DNA from: Actinophytocola sp. | GTDB lineage: Bacteria; Actinomycetota; Actinomycetes; Mycobacteriales; Pseudonocardiaceae | Assembly (NCBI GenBank): GCA_009377475.1 | Contig: WHTY01000039.1 | Span: 1 to 38,958 of the forward strand | Direction: 5' to 3' | Length of the DNA stretch: 38,958 nt | Shown here: positions 16,121-23,593 of the stretch, piece after piece | Numbering within the stretch: the first letter of the stretch is position 1 | Layout: each line of letters begins with the position of its first letter | The notes under the pieces: model-generated | What the model was told of the DNA's origin: nothing | What the model saw: only the letters and a program-made list of their open reading frames with translations | Databases searched by the model: none | Position numbers and translations under genes: made by a program

Positions 16121-18019
16121 CTAGTCCGCGCCGCAGGAGCAGGTGTTCACCTCGCGCATCACCGTGCCAGCGCCGGTGTGCACGTGCGTGGTGCATGGCA
16201 TGCACGGGTCGAAGCTGCGGATGGTTCGCAGCATGTCGATGGAGGTGAACTTCTCCGGGTCGGGGTCCTCGATGATCGGCGTGTTCATCACCGCTTCCTC
16301 GTACGGGCCCGGCTGATCCCACGGGTCGCGCGGCGACGCGTTGATGGTCGACGGGGTGCAGATCTGGTAGTTGGCGATCTTGCCGCCGTCCATCACGAGG
16401 TGGTGGGTGAGCCAGCCCCGGCCAGCGCCCCACCAGCCCATGCCGACACGCTCACCGTCCGGGATGTGCTTGTCCAGCTCGCCGGGCGGCACGGCGGCGA
16501 CCTTCCGCTCCCCCTGCTTGAACAGCTCGTACGCCTGCAGCAGGCTCAGCATGCCGACCAGTTGCGAGAACAGGTAGTGGTACGCCCTGCCCCGGTTGCG
16601 CTCCAGCGCGTTCCAGGCCGCTGGCACCGTCCACTCCACTTCGGACTGCGGCGACGTCCCCTTGGGAATCCGCATCCGCAGGCTGTGCCCCGTGGACTCG
16701 ATGAAGTCGTTGTGCGGCTGCAACCCGGCCATGGCCGTGGTGAACAGCCGCGCATAGGCGCCAGCCTCGACGACGTTGCGGTCCCAGCGCGGCGTGCAGG
16801 CCCAGGTGTACTTGTCCTTCCACGACTTGCCGGTCGGGCTGGGCAGGGTCCGCTTGTTCCACGGGTGGTAGGTGCTGATCGGGTTGCCGAGCGGGTCGGT
16901 GGTGTAGCGGTCGCCCGCCCACTGCTCGTAGTAGGAGTGCTCGACGAACTCCTCCCAGCCGATGTTGATGTCGGTGAGCCGGGTGGTCACCAGCTCGCCG
17001 TCGATGATCACGCCGGGCGTCGACCAGCGCCGCGCGCCCCATTCGTTGCAGTTCTCGTAGGTGGCGTCGTAGGCGAACGGGTCGTCCCAGAAACCGGGGT
17101 CGATCAGGTTGACCGGCCGCGCACCCACCTGCTTGTAGCGCTCGTCGCACTCGTAGAAGAAGTCCGGGATGTCGTTCCACACGCCGAGCATCCGCTGCGC
17201 GTAGTCGAACAGCCTGCCCAGTTTGGAGTGGTACTCGTTGAGCGTCTGCATCGTCACCGTGGACGACACCCCGCCCGGCACCACGGTCTGCGGGTGCGGG
17301 TACTTCCCGGCGAGCACGGCGAACATCTCCCGCGACAACCGGGTGAACTCCAGCCCCTCCTGGTAGAGCTTGCCGGTCAACGGGTTCAGCTCGGTCATCA
17401 GTTCGGCCATGGTGCGGAAGCCGTGCGTCTTGGCGTTCGGGCACTTCCACTGCTCCGCCTTCGGCCACAGCTCCGGGTTGACCGCCTTGACCACCGACTC
17501 GGAGTAGTCCGGCCCGGCGAGCAGGTACAGGTGCAGCGGGTTGTCGTAACCCATCTCGGCCGCTTCCTGCATGTTGCGCACCACCGTGCCCAGCGGCGGC
17601 GGCTTCAGGCCCATCGCCATCTCGATCGCGTACGCCGAGCAGTGCGAGTGCACCCCGCCGCAGACACCGCAGGCCCGCGACGACACGAAGATCGCGTCGC
17701 GCGGGTCACGGCCCATGAGGATGACCTCGTAGCCGCGGAACAGCGTGGCCTGCGAGCGGGCGTCGAGATAGGTGCGGTTCTCGAGGTCGGCGGTGACGTT
17801 GACCGCCAGCGCCCCTGCGACCCGGGTGACCGGGTCCATGTTGATGTCCTTGACGTGCCCGTTGGCCGCCATCAGCCGCTGGATCTGCGCTTCCCGCTCG
17901 GCGTCGGTGACCCGTACGTTCGGGCGGCTTGTCGTGATCGCGTACGGGTCGGGGATGCCCTGTTTGAGCTGCGCGTTGCCGTTGACGTCGAACTCGATCG
18001 GCAGGTTCTTGAAGCACAT
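16121..18019 (-). CDS. hhyL: [NiFe]-hydrogenase large subunit, actinobacterial high-affinity type (group 1h/5)
   Basis: 632 residues from ATG 18019, with GGGAG upstream; longer starts run into hhyS. The active-site motif RACGVCGGVH (115-124) supplies C117 and C120, and DPCMPCTTH (604-612) supplies C606 and C609. Cleavage is expected after H612, removing a 20-residue tail that ends NTCSCGAD. The block equal to R-x-EGH of other hydrogenases reads TRVAGAL (65-71), so the usual Glu and His are missing. It splits H2 and passes electrons to HhyS. Order hhyS, hhyL, protease homologue forms one operon. No Tat signal: cytosolic enzyme. Confidence 0.95.
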   Translation of the reverse strand: MCFKNLPIEFDVNGNAQLKQGIPDPYAITTSRPNVRVTDAEREAQIQRLMAANGHVKDINMDPVTRVAGALAVNVTADLENRTYLDARSQATLFRGYEVILMGRDPRDAIFVSSRACGVCGGVHSHCSAYAIEMAMGLKPPPLGTVVRNMQEAAEMGYDNPLHLYLLAGPDYSESVVKAVNPELWPKAEQWKCPNAKTHGFRTMAELMTELNPLTGKLYQEGLEFTRLSREMFAVLAGKYPHPQTVVPGGVSSTVTMQTLNEYHSKLGRLFDYAQRMLGVWNDIPDFFYECDERYKQVGARPVNLIDPGFWDDPFAYDATYENCNEWGARRWSTPGVIIDGELVTTRLTDINIGWEEFVEHSYYEQWAGDRYTTDPLGNPISTYHPWNKRTLPSPTGKSWKDKYTWACTPRWDRNVVEAGAYARLFTTAMAGLQPHNDFIESTGHSLRMRIPKGTSPQSEVEWTVPAAWNALERNRGRAYHYLFSQLVGMLSLLQAYELFKQGERKVAAVPPGELDKHIPDGERVGMGWWGAGRGWLTHHLVMDGGKIANYQICTPSTINASPRDPWDQPGPYEEAVMNTPIIEDPDPEKFTSIDMLRTIRSFDPCMPCTTHVHTGAGTVMREVNTCSCGAD

Positions 18020-18029
18020 ACCCAGCTCC

Positions 18030-19391
18030 CTACTCGCCGCCGGGCAGCCTCGCCTCGTCGGCTGGCTCCCGTCGGGTCGTCCACTCGTCGCGCTTGCCCC
18101 ACGCCGGGGTCTTGGTGTTGCCGGTGTCGGTGGAGCGCCGGAACCGGTCGTAGAACTTGTGGCCGATCTCGGCCAGCTTCGTCGGTTCGGACTTCTCCCG
18201 CGCCCAGCCGCTCGGCGTCTCCTTCTGCAGGTCCCAGCGCACCTCGCGGTTGAGGTGGGCGTTGGTGTACTTGCGCATCGGCCGGATGACGCCGCCGAGC
18301 AGCCGTGACGCCGTCGTCGACACCGTCGATCCCGGCGGCGTCTTGTAGAACGGCGTGAACTTGTCAGGGAAGCCGGGCATGGTGCAGCCGATGCACGCAC
18401 CACCGGCGTTCATGCAGCCGCCCGCGTGGTTGATCGCGCCGCGCGAGGTGATGTTGCAGTTGACCACCGGACCCCAGCAGCCGATCTCGACGAGGCACTC
18501 CTTGTCGCCGAACTCGTCGGCGTAGACGCCTTCCTCGTAGTACGCGCCCCGCACGCAGTGGCGGTGCACCGTCTCGCCGAACAGCCACGCGGGCCTGCCC
18601 AGCTCGTCGAACTCCGGCAGCGGGCCGTAGCCCTGCAGGAAGTACAGGATCGCGGCGACGGTCTCGGTGAAGTTGTCGCCGATCGGGGCGCAGCCGGGCA
18701 CGTTGACCACCGGCAGCCCGAACGCGCTGCGGTAGTCCTTGCCGAGGAAGTCCATCATGCTCATCGCGCCCGTCGGGTTGCCCGCGGCCGCGGGAATGCC
18801 GCCCCAGGTGGCGCAGGTGCCGATGGCGATCGACGCCGCCGCGCCGGGCGCGAGCCGCGCGATCCACTCGTCCGTGGTCACCGTGCGCATCGCGCCATCG
18901 GGGCCCCACGGCTCCTCGCCCTGGCCGACCCAGTAGCCGCCGGTCTGCATCGCGACGGTCTCGTCGCTGATCGAGCCCTCAAGCACGATCGCGTAGGGCG
19001 CGCCGAGCTTGCCCTGCACCGCAAGCTCGTGCGGGCGCATGTACTTCGGTCCTGACTCGACGTTGATCACGGGGTGGTGCAGCACCACCTGCGGCAGTCC
19101 GGGATGCGCGCCGAGCAGCAGGCTCTCCACCGACGGCGCCTGCGCGCCGGTTACCGACACGGAGCAGCCGTCGCAGCTCATCCCCGCGAACCAGAAGACG
19201 TGGATCTTCTCCATCGGACCGATGCGTCTGCTCGGGTCGGTGTGCGCGACCGGGTCGAGCATGTCCTCCATGGACGACCGGGTCGGCATGCCGAAGTCGC
19301 CGAGTTCCTCCTGGTTGTGGAACTGATCGACCGGCCCGAGGACGTCGAGCAATCGCTGCGCCGGGGTTCGTTCGGATGCCTGCGCGACCAT
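18030..19391 (-). CDS. hhyS: [NiFe]-hydrogenase small subunit, actinobacterial high-affinity type (group 1h/5)
   Basis: 453 residues from ATG 19391, with GGAGG eight bases upstream. Fe-S ligand candidates: proximal cluster C73/C76 (CDGC), C193 (GTCATWGG) and C234 (VPGCAP); distal H276, C279, C299, C305; medial C312, C333, C336, with C326 extra. No twin-arginine signal is present; instead a 60-residue N-terminal extension precedes the flavodoxin-like part. This matches the soluble group 1h/5 enzymes that scavenge trace atmospheric H2 and tolerate O2 (family knowledge). The characterised Ralstonia member has an Asp among its proximal-cluster ligands; D74 next to C73 is worth checking for this. 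It is divergent from the small membrane operon at 19549. Confidence 0.95.
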   Translation of the reverse strand: MVAQASERTPAQRLLDVLGPVDQFHNQEELGDFGMPTRSSMEDMLDPVAHTDPSRRIGPMEKIHVFWFAGMSCDGCSVSVTGAQAPSVESLLLGAHPGLPQVVLHHPVINVESGPKYMRPHELAVQGKLGAPYAIVLEGSISDETVAMQTGGYWVGQGEEPWGPDGAMRTVTTDEWIARLAPGAAASIAIGTCATWGGIPAAAGNPTGAMSMMDFLGKDYRSAFGLPVVNVPGCAPIGDNFTETVAAILYFLQGYGPLPEFDELGRPAWLFGETVHRHCVRGAYYEEGVYADEFGDKECLVEIGCWGPVVNCNITSRGAINHAGGCMNAGGACIGCTMPGFPDKFTPFYKTPPGSTVSTTASRLLGGVIRPMRKYTNAHLNREVRWDLQKETPSGWAREKSEPTKLAEIGHKFYDRFRRSTDTGNTKTPAWGKRDEWTTRREPADEARLPGGE

Positions 19392-19425
19392 CGTTGTCGC
19401 CTCCGTCGGTCACCGGATACGTGGT

Positions 19426-19440
19426 ATGTGACGTTCACAT
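19426..19440. promoter_or_regulatory. Palindromic operator candidate upstream of hhyS
   Basis: ATGTGACGTTCACAT has perfect 6-bp arms around CGT, 35 bp ahead of the hhyS start. The half-site TGTGA/TCACA resembles CRP/FNR-family sites but the spacing is three, not six. It is well placed to control hhySL and possibly the divergent operon. Confidence 0.5.
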
Positions 19441-19474
19441 CTACCGTAGCGCGTACCCGGTGGCACCGAAAGTG

Positions 19475-19490
19475 GACAGCGGGGGCTGTC
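19475..19490. promoter_or_regulatory. Hairpin and direct repeat in the hhyS / membrane-operon divergent promoter
   Basis: GACAGC-GGGG-GCTGTC forms a perfect 6-bp stem. The overlapping decamer AGTGGACAGC (19471-19480) recurs at 19516-19525, 45 bp away (about four helix turns). This looks like a double regulator site, though which direction it serves is unclear. Confidence 0.4.
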
Positions 19491-19508
19491 ACCCCGGTGT
19501 ATGCTCAA

Positions 19509-19522
19509 CACACCTAGTGGAC
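19509..19522 (+). promoter_or_regulatory. Promoter-region motif shared with 6759-6772
   Basis: CACACCTAGTGGAC lies 26 bases before the ATG at 19549 and matches the motif in front of the paralogous operon at 11 of 14 positions. It partly overlaps the second AGTGGACAGC copy. Confidence 0.35.
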
Positions 19523-19548
19523 AGCAGCGTGTGAAGACGAGGTGCGAT

Positions 19549-19815
19549 ATGACCCTCGCGGCTGACCATCTGACTGGCTGGTGGGTGGGGTACGTGATCG
19601 GCGTCGGCGTGGTGCTGGTCGTCGCCGTCCTGCTGATCCTGATCATCCTGACCGTCCGGCGCATCGCCGCCGTCGCAGCGGACGCCACGGAGTCGCTGCG
19701 CACCACCCAGGAACGCACCGAGGTGCTCTGGGAGCTCGAAGCGACCCGCACGACGGCCAAGGACATCCTCGCCGGTGCCACCGAAGCCCGTCACACACTG
19801 GGAGGCAACCGATGA
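19549..19815 (+). CDS. Small single-TM protein, hydrogenase-locus associated (set B, gene 1)
   Basis: 88 residues. ATG 19549 is chosen because GAGG lies upstream; an in-frame ATG at 19501 would overlap the promoter motifs. One membrane segment spans residues about 10-36 (GWWVGYVIGVGVVLVV and onward), then VRRIAAVAADATESLR and a long polar helix rich in Glu, Thr and Arg. It is not recognised as a named family. It shares the plan of the other small proteins of the locus and opens a three-gene operon divergent from hhyS. Confidence 0.75.
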   Translation: MTLAADHLTGWWVGYVIGVGVVLVVAVLLILIILTVRRIAAVAADATESLRTTQERTEVLWELEATRTTAKDILAGATEARHTLGGNR

Positions 19816-20126
19816 CCCGCGCCCTCTCCGACGACACCCAGGTGCTCTGGTGGGTCACGCTCGGCGTCGGCCTCGTGGTGGCCGTCGTGGTCGTGATCCT
19901 GCTCCAGTTGCTGCTCAACGCCGTCGGCGCGGTGGAGCGCAATGTCATCACATTGTGGGACACCGCGACCACGGTCGCCCGCAACACGGCGACGTCCTGG
20001 CAGCTCGACTCGACCGGCGACCAGCTCGACGCCCTCAAGGCGGAGGCGCTGCGCCACGACGCGCTGCTGAGCGGCGGCGGTGACGGCTCAGGGAGCCGGC
20101 CGCCGAGCGGAGGGGGCACGCCATGA
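19812..20126 (+). CDS. Small single-TM protein, hydrogenase-locus associated (set B, gene 2)
   Basis: 104 residues, start overlapping the previous stop (ATGA). One membrane segment at residues about 12-37 (VLWWVTLGVGLVVAVVV and onward) precedes an amphipathic tail with two helices and a Gly/Ser/Pro end. The opening DTQVLWW and the following layout mirror the protein at 6811-7098 (GGAILWW). It is a candidate paralogue, with too little sequence for certainty. Confidence 0.75.
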   Translation: MTRALSDDTQVLWWVTLGVGLVVAVVVVILLQLLLNAVGAVERNVITLWDTATTVARNTATSWQLDSTGDQLDALKAEALRHDALLSGGGDGSGSRPPSGGGTP

Positions 20127-20389
20127 CCGCCCTGCTCGTCACCCTCACCGTCATCGAGATCGCGCTGGTCGTCGGTGTGCTCGCGGCGTATCTGATCCTG
20201 ATCGGACGCAAGCTGCGGGTGGTGTCGACCTACCTGGGCAACGTCGCCTTCGGCGTGCGCGCGGTCGAGTCGCAGACCGCGGGGATCGGGCCGTCGGTGG
20301 TGCGCATCAACCAGCGGCTCGGCGAGATCAACGACGCCCTCGGCCCGCTGGCCGAGAAGGCGCAGGCGGCAGCCCGCGAGCGGGGCTGA
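20123..20389 (+). CDS. Small single-TM protein, hydrogenase-locus associated (set B, gene 3)
   Basis: 88 residues, start overlapping the previous stop. One membrane segment spans residues about 4-28, then KLRVVSTYLGNVAFGVRAV and PSVVRINQRLGEINDALGPL. The protein at 7095-7355 has the same pattern at equal spacing. The helical tail could form a coiled coil with the other small proteins. The stop is five bases from that of the convergent ATPase gene. Confidence 0.75.
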   Translation: MTALLVTLTVIEIALVVGVLAAYLILIGRKLRVVSTYLGNVAFGVRAVESQTAGIGPSVVRINQRLGEINDALGPLAEKAQAAARERG

Positions 20390-20394
20390 TCCGG

Positions 20395-21195
20395 TCAGCC
20401 CCCTGCGGTGCTCACCGCGTGCAGCCGCCTCGCAAGCGCCTCGATCGCCGCGACGGCGGGACTGTCGGGGGCGACGTCCAGCAGCGGGCGTCCCGCCACA
20501 TCGGCGTCGGCCACGGCGGCGTCGTAGGGCACGCTGGCGAGCAGCGACAGGTCGTGCCGGGCGCAGAACTCGGCGACCGCTTCGCCATCGGCCGCCGAGC
20601 GCAGCTTGTTCGCGATCACCGCGACCCGGGCGATGGACAACTCCGCCGCCAGCGGCGCCAGCCTGCGCACCGTCTCCAGCGAGCGGAAGTACGGCTCCGC
20701 GACCAGCAGCAGGACGTCGACGTTGCGTACCGTTCCCCTGCTGAGCTGTTCCGGCGACGCTTCCATGTCGACCACCGTCACAGTGTCGGAACTGTCGGAG
20801 CCACCGGAGTCGTCCGGGCCGCCCGTGCTGCCATCGAGGTCGCCCAACACCGCTCCCACGGTGGCGTGCGCCGAGCACAGGCAGCCCTCCCCCGCGTGCG
20901 CTGGCCCGCCCATCGACAGCAGCACCACCCCGTCGGGGCCAGCGGTGCCATGCTCGACGAGCACACTGTCCACCGTCGCGGTGAGCGCGGGACCGTCGAG
21001 CCGCTTCGACACCACCGACACCGGAAGCGGATGCCCGACAATCGCCCGATCGAGTCCCAGCGCGGGAGCGAGATTGGGGTTCGAGTCGGCGTCGATGGCG
21101 ATCACGGTCGCGCCCGACCGCGCCGCCAACCGGGCCATGGTCGCCGCGATCGTGGTCTTGCCGACCCCGCCCTTGCCTGCGATACCGATGCGCAT
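20395..21195 (-). CDS. CooC/MinD-like P-loop ATPase with CxC motif (ATPase 1)
   Basis: 266 residues from ATG 21195, with GAAGGG upstream. The deviant Walker A GKGGVGKTT (residues 7-15) with two lysines, the switch IDADSNPNL, and VVDMEASPEQLSRG are typical of the SIMIBI MinD/CooC group, which works as an ATP-dependent dimer. C105-L-C107 (GEGCLCSAH) sits where CooC of CODH maturation has its nickel-binding CxC. An insert of Gly, Ser and Asp follows near residue 120. A nickel-insertion role for HhyL is inferred. It is divergent from ATPase 2. Confidence 0.85.
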   Translation of the reverse strand: MRIGIAGKGGVGKTTIAATMARLAARSGATVIAIDADSNPNLAPALGLDRAIVGHPLPVSVVSKRLDGPALTATVDSVLVEHGTAGPDGVVLLSMGGPAHAGEGCLCSAHATVGAVLGDLDGSTGGPDDSGGSDSSDTVTVVDMEASPEQLSRGTVRNVDVLLLVAEPYFRSLETVRRLAPLAAELSIARVAVIANKLRSAADGEAVAEFCARHDLSLLASVPYDAAVADADVAGRPLLDVAPDSPAVAAIEALARRLHAVSTAGG

Positions 21196-21310
21196 GGTGC
21201 ACCCTTCGTCGTCGGCCGGGTTCGTCCGCTGGCTTACCGGCGGCAGCCGTCCTATCGTTGGCCTCATTCTGCGACTGGCGCAGCGTGGGAACAACACGAA
21301 GGAGCTGGTC

Positions 21311-22054
21311 ATGAAACTTGGCGTGGTCGGCAAGGGCGGCGTGGGCAAGACGACCGTGAGCGCGCTGCTCGCGCGGGCGTTCGCCGCGCGGGGCCGACGG
21401 GTTCTCGCCATCGACACCGATTCGAACCCGAACCTCGGCGTCTCGCTCGGCCTCGACCAGCAACGGACCGACGCGGTGCCGGTGCTGCCCCGATCGCTGA
21501 TCGTCGGCGCCGCCGGTTCGGCCACCGCGGCGGACGTGGTGCGCGACTACGGCGTCGCTACGCCGGCCGGGGTGACGCTGTTGTCGGCGATCAAGGTGAC
21601 CGACGCGGGCGCTGGCTGCACCTGCGCAGGGCACGCCAGCGTGCGCAGCCTGCTCGCCGAGGTGATGGCCGAGCAGGCCGACGTGACGCTGGTCGACATG
21701 GAAGCGGGCTTGGAGCATTTGAGCCGTTCCGGCGGCACGCTCGCGTACGCGGACGTGCTGCTTGTCGTCATGGAACCGAGCCGCAAGTCGGTGATCACCG
21801 CCGCAAGGACCACGGCGCTCGCGGCCGACCTGGGCATCCCGCTGGTGTTCGGCGTCGGCAACAAGGCACGCGGCGACGACGAGGCGTTCTTCACGGCGCT
21901 GTGCGGTGAGTTCGACGTCCCCCTGCTCGGGGTGCTCCCCTACGACGACGCGATACCAGCCGCGGACCGTGCCGGTACGGCTCTCGGGCAGGTGCCAGCG
22001 GCGGTGGACGCCCTGGTCGACGCGCTGGAAGCCCGCACCGCCGTCGCGGGCTGA
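21311..22054 (+). CDS. CooC/MinD-like P-loop ATPase with CxC motif (ATPase 2)
   Basis: 247 residues from ATG 21311, with GAAGGAG upstream. Walker A is GKGGVGKTT, then IDTDSNPNLGVSLGL, and C103-T-C105 in GAGCTCAGHASVRSLL; VDMEAGLEHLSR contains the switch Asp. Of the four ATPases this one most resembles CooC proteins. It is transcribed alone, opposite to ATPase 1 with 115 bp between the starts, and ends four bases from the stop of ATPase 3. Confidence 0.87.
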   Translation: MKLGVVGKGGVGKTTVSALLARAFAARGRRVLAIDTDSNPNLGVSLGLDQQRTDAVPVLPRSLIVGAAGSATAADVVRDYGVATPAGVTLLSAIKVTDAGAGCTCAGHASVRSLLAEVMAEQADVTLVDMEAGLEHLSRSGGTLAYADVLLVVMEPSRKSVITAARTTALAADLGIPLVFGVGNKARGDDEAFFTALCGEFDVPLLGVLPYDDAIPAADRAGTALGQVPAAVDALVDALEARTAVAG

Positions 22055-22058
22055 CCGG

Positions 22059-22793
22059 TCACGCCGGGGCCGTCAGGGTTCCGGCCAGCGCGGCGATGGC
22101 CCGCACGCCGTCCGCGTCCGGGGCGAGATCGAGCGGCGCGAGCCCATACCGATCGGCCTCGGCGATGCGCTCGTCGTGTGGCACGCACACGACGTCGACG
22201 TCGGGAAACGCAGTGGTGACCAGCTCGCGGTCGGCGTCGTCGCGGACCTGGTTCGCCAGCACAACCAGCCTGCCGAGCCGCTTCTCCGCCACCAGCTCGG
22301 CTGCCCGCCGGGCGACCTCGACGGACTTCGCGGTCGGCACCACGACCAGCACGACGACGTCGACGGCGCCTTCCGCCAGCCGGGTCAGCGTGCCGGTGCC
22401 CGCCTCGAAGTCGGCGATGACGGTCTGCTCGTCGAACGCCACCGTCCGCAGCAGTTGCTCCGGTGACAGGCCGCAACACGGACAGCCCGGCTCGGGCTTC
22501 TCGATGGCGCTGACCACGGCGAGCCGCACGCCGTCCGGCGCATCGCTGCCGAACACGTCGACCAGCGATTCCCAGCTCGGCGCGTGTTCCTGGTCGCCGT
22601 CGTCGAGTGACTGCCGCAGCCCGATGAGCCGCTCGGTCTCGGTGTCGCCGATGCCGAGCGAGATGCCGAGGTTCGGGTTGGTGTCGCAGTCGAGCGCGAC
22701 GACCGTCGCGCCGTCGCGCGCGAGGGTGCGTGCGAGCACGGCCGCCATCGTCGTCTTGCCGACGCCGCCCTTGCCGACCACTGCCAGCTTCAT
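22059..22793 (-). CDS. CooC/MinD-like P-loop ATPase with CxCC motif (ATPase 3)
   Basis: 244 residues from ATG 22793. Walker A is GKGGVGKTT, then LDCDTNPNLGISLGI, and C104-P-C106-C107 in EPGCPCCGLSPEQLL, at the same position as the CxC of ATPases 1 and 2 but with one more Cys. IADFEAGTGTLTR replaces the usual switch block. Its start overlaps the stop of ATPase 4 (ATGA), so the two are translated together and may form a heterodimer. Confidence 0.86.
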   Translation of the reverse strand: MKLAVVGKGGVGKTTMAAVLARTLARDGATVVALDCDTNPNLGISLGIGDTETERLIGLRQSLDDGDQEHAPSWESLVDVFGSDAPDGVRLAVVSAIEKPEPGCPCCGLSPEQLLRTVAFDEQTVIADFEAGTGTLTRLAEGAVDVVVLVVVPTAKSVEVARRAAELVAEKRLGRLVVLANQVRDDADRELVTTAFPDVDVVCVPHDERIAEADRYGLAPLDLAPDADGVRAIAALAGTLTAPA

Positions 22794-23593
22794 GATGCAC
22801 CGCCTTGTCGATGCGCGAGTGCCGCTGTCGGCCGATGTGCCGCGAGCCGGTCGGTGAGCGCGACGAGCGCCGCCACGGCAGGAGACTCCAGCGCGACGTC
22901 CAGCACCGACCTGCCCTCCCGTTCGGCGGCGAGGACGTGCCCGTCCCACGGCACGCTGCCGACGACGTCGAGGCCCGTGCGCTGTCGCACCCGCTCGAGG
23001 TCGCTGCCGTCGCGGACCTGGCTGGCCACCGCGACGATCCGGCTGGGCGCGGCAGTGGCGTCCTCGGTGCTGGCGAGCTTGGCCAGTCTGCGCGCCGAGA
23101 GTATCCCCGCCGAGGTCGGCGGCACCACGACGACCACCGTGTCCGCGTATCCGGCCCACCCGAAGAACGGCTGCCGGGTGCCGCCGGGCAGGTCGCCGAT
23201 GACCGTCGGATGCTCGGGCGGCAGGCCGTCGAGGATCTGCCGGAACGCCCACTGCGACCGCATCAGCGGCACGCCTGACGCGCGGGTCTTGCCGAACTGG
23301 AGGAACCGGACGCCGTCCGGCGCTGGTAGCGCGTAGCGATCGAGCGCGCCGCTCGCGGTCAGGCCGCGTCGGAGCCGGAACCGGGGGCCGGGCTCACCCT
23401 CGGCTTTCTCTTCGACGGCGGCTGCGGGGATCACCGCTTCAACGACGCCGAGCCCGAGGGAGACCGAGAGGCCAGGCAGCGGATCGGAGTCCACCGCGAG
23501 GACGTCCTCGCCCCGCCGCGCGAGCAGTCGCGCCACGACCCCGGCGATCGCGGACTTCCCCGCGCCGCCTTTGCCGACGAACGCCACGCGCAT
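22790..23593 (-). CDS. MinD-like P-loop ATPase without CxC (ATPase 4)
   Basis: 267 residues from ATG 23593. Walker A is GKGGAGKSA (residues 7-15), then VDSDPLPGLSVSLGL. The region that holds CxC in the other three has no cysteine (FLQFGKTRASGVPL), and the switch region is IGDLPGGTRQPFFGW. This is a clearly different subfamily, found elsewhere as a MinD/ParA-like partner. It leads the operon with ATPase 3. It may provide the energy or a scaffold while its partner carries the metal. Confidence 0.82.
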   Translation of the reverse strand: MRVAFVGKGGAGKSAIAGVVARLLARRGEDVLAVDSDPLPGLSVSLGLGVVEAVIPAAAVEEKAEGEPGPRFRLRRGLTASGALDRYALPAPDGVRFLQFGKTRASGVPLMRSQWAFRQILDGLPPEHPTVIGDLPGGTRQPFFGWAGYADTVVVVVPPTSAGILSARRLAKLASTEDATAAPSRIVAVASQVRDGSDLERVRQRTGLDVVGSVPWDGHVLAAEREGRSVLDVALESPAVAALVALTDRLAAHRPTAALAHRQGGAS

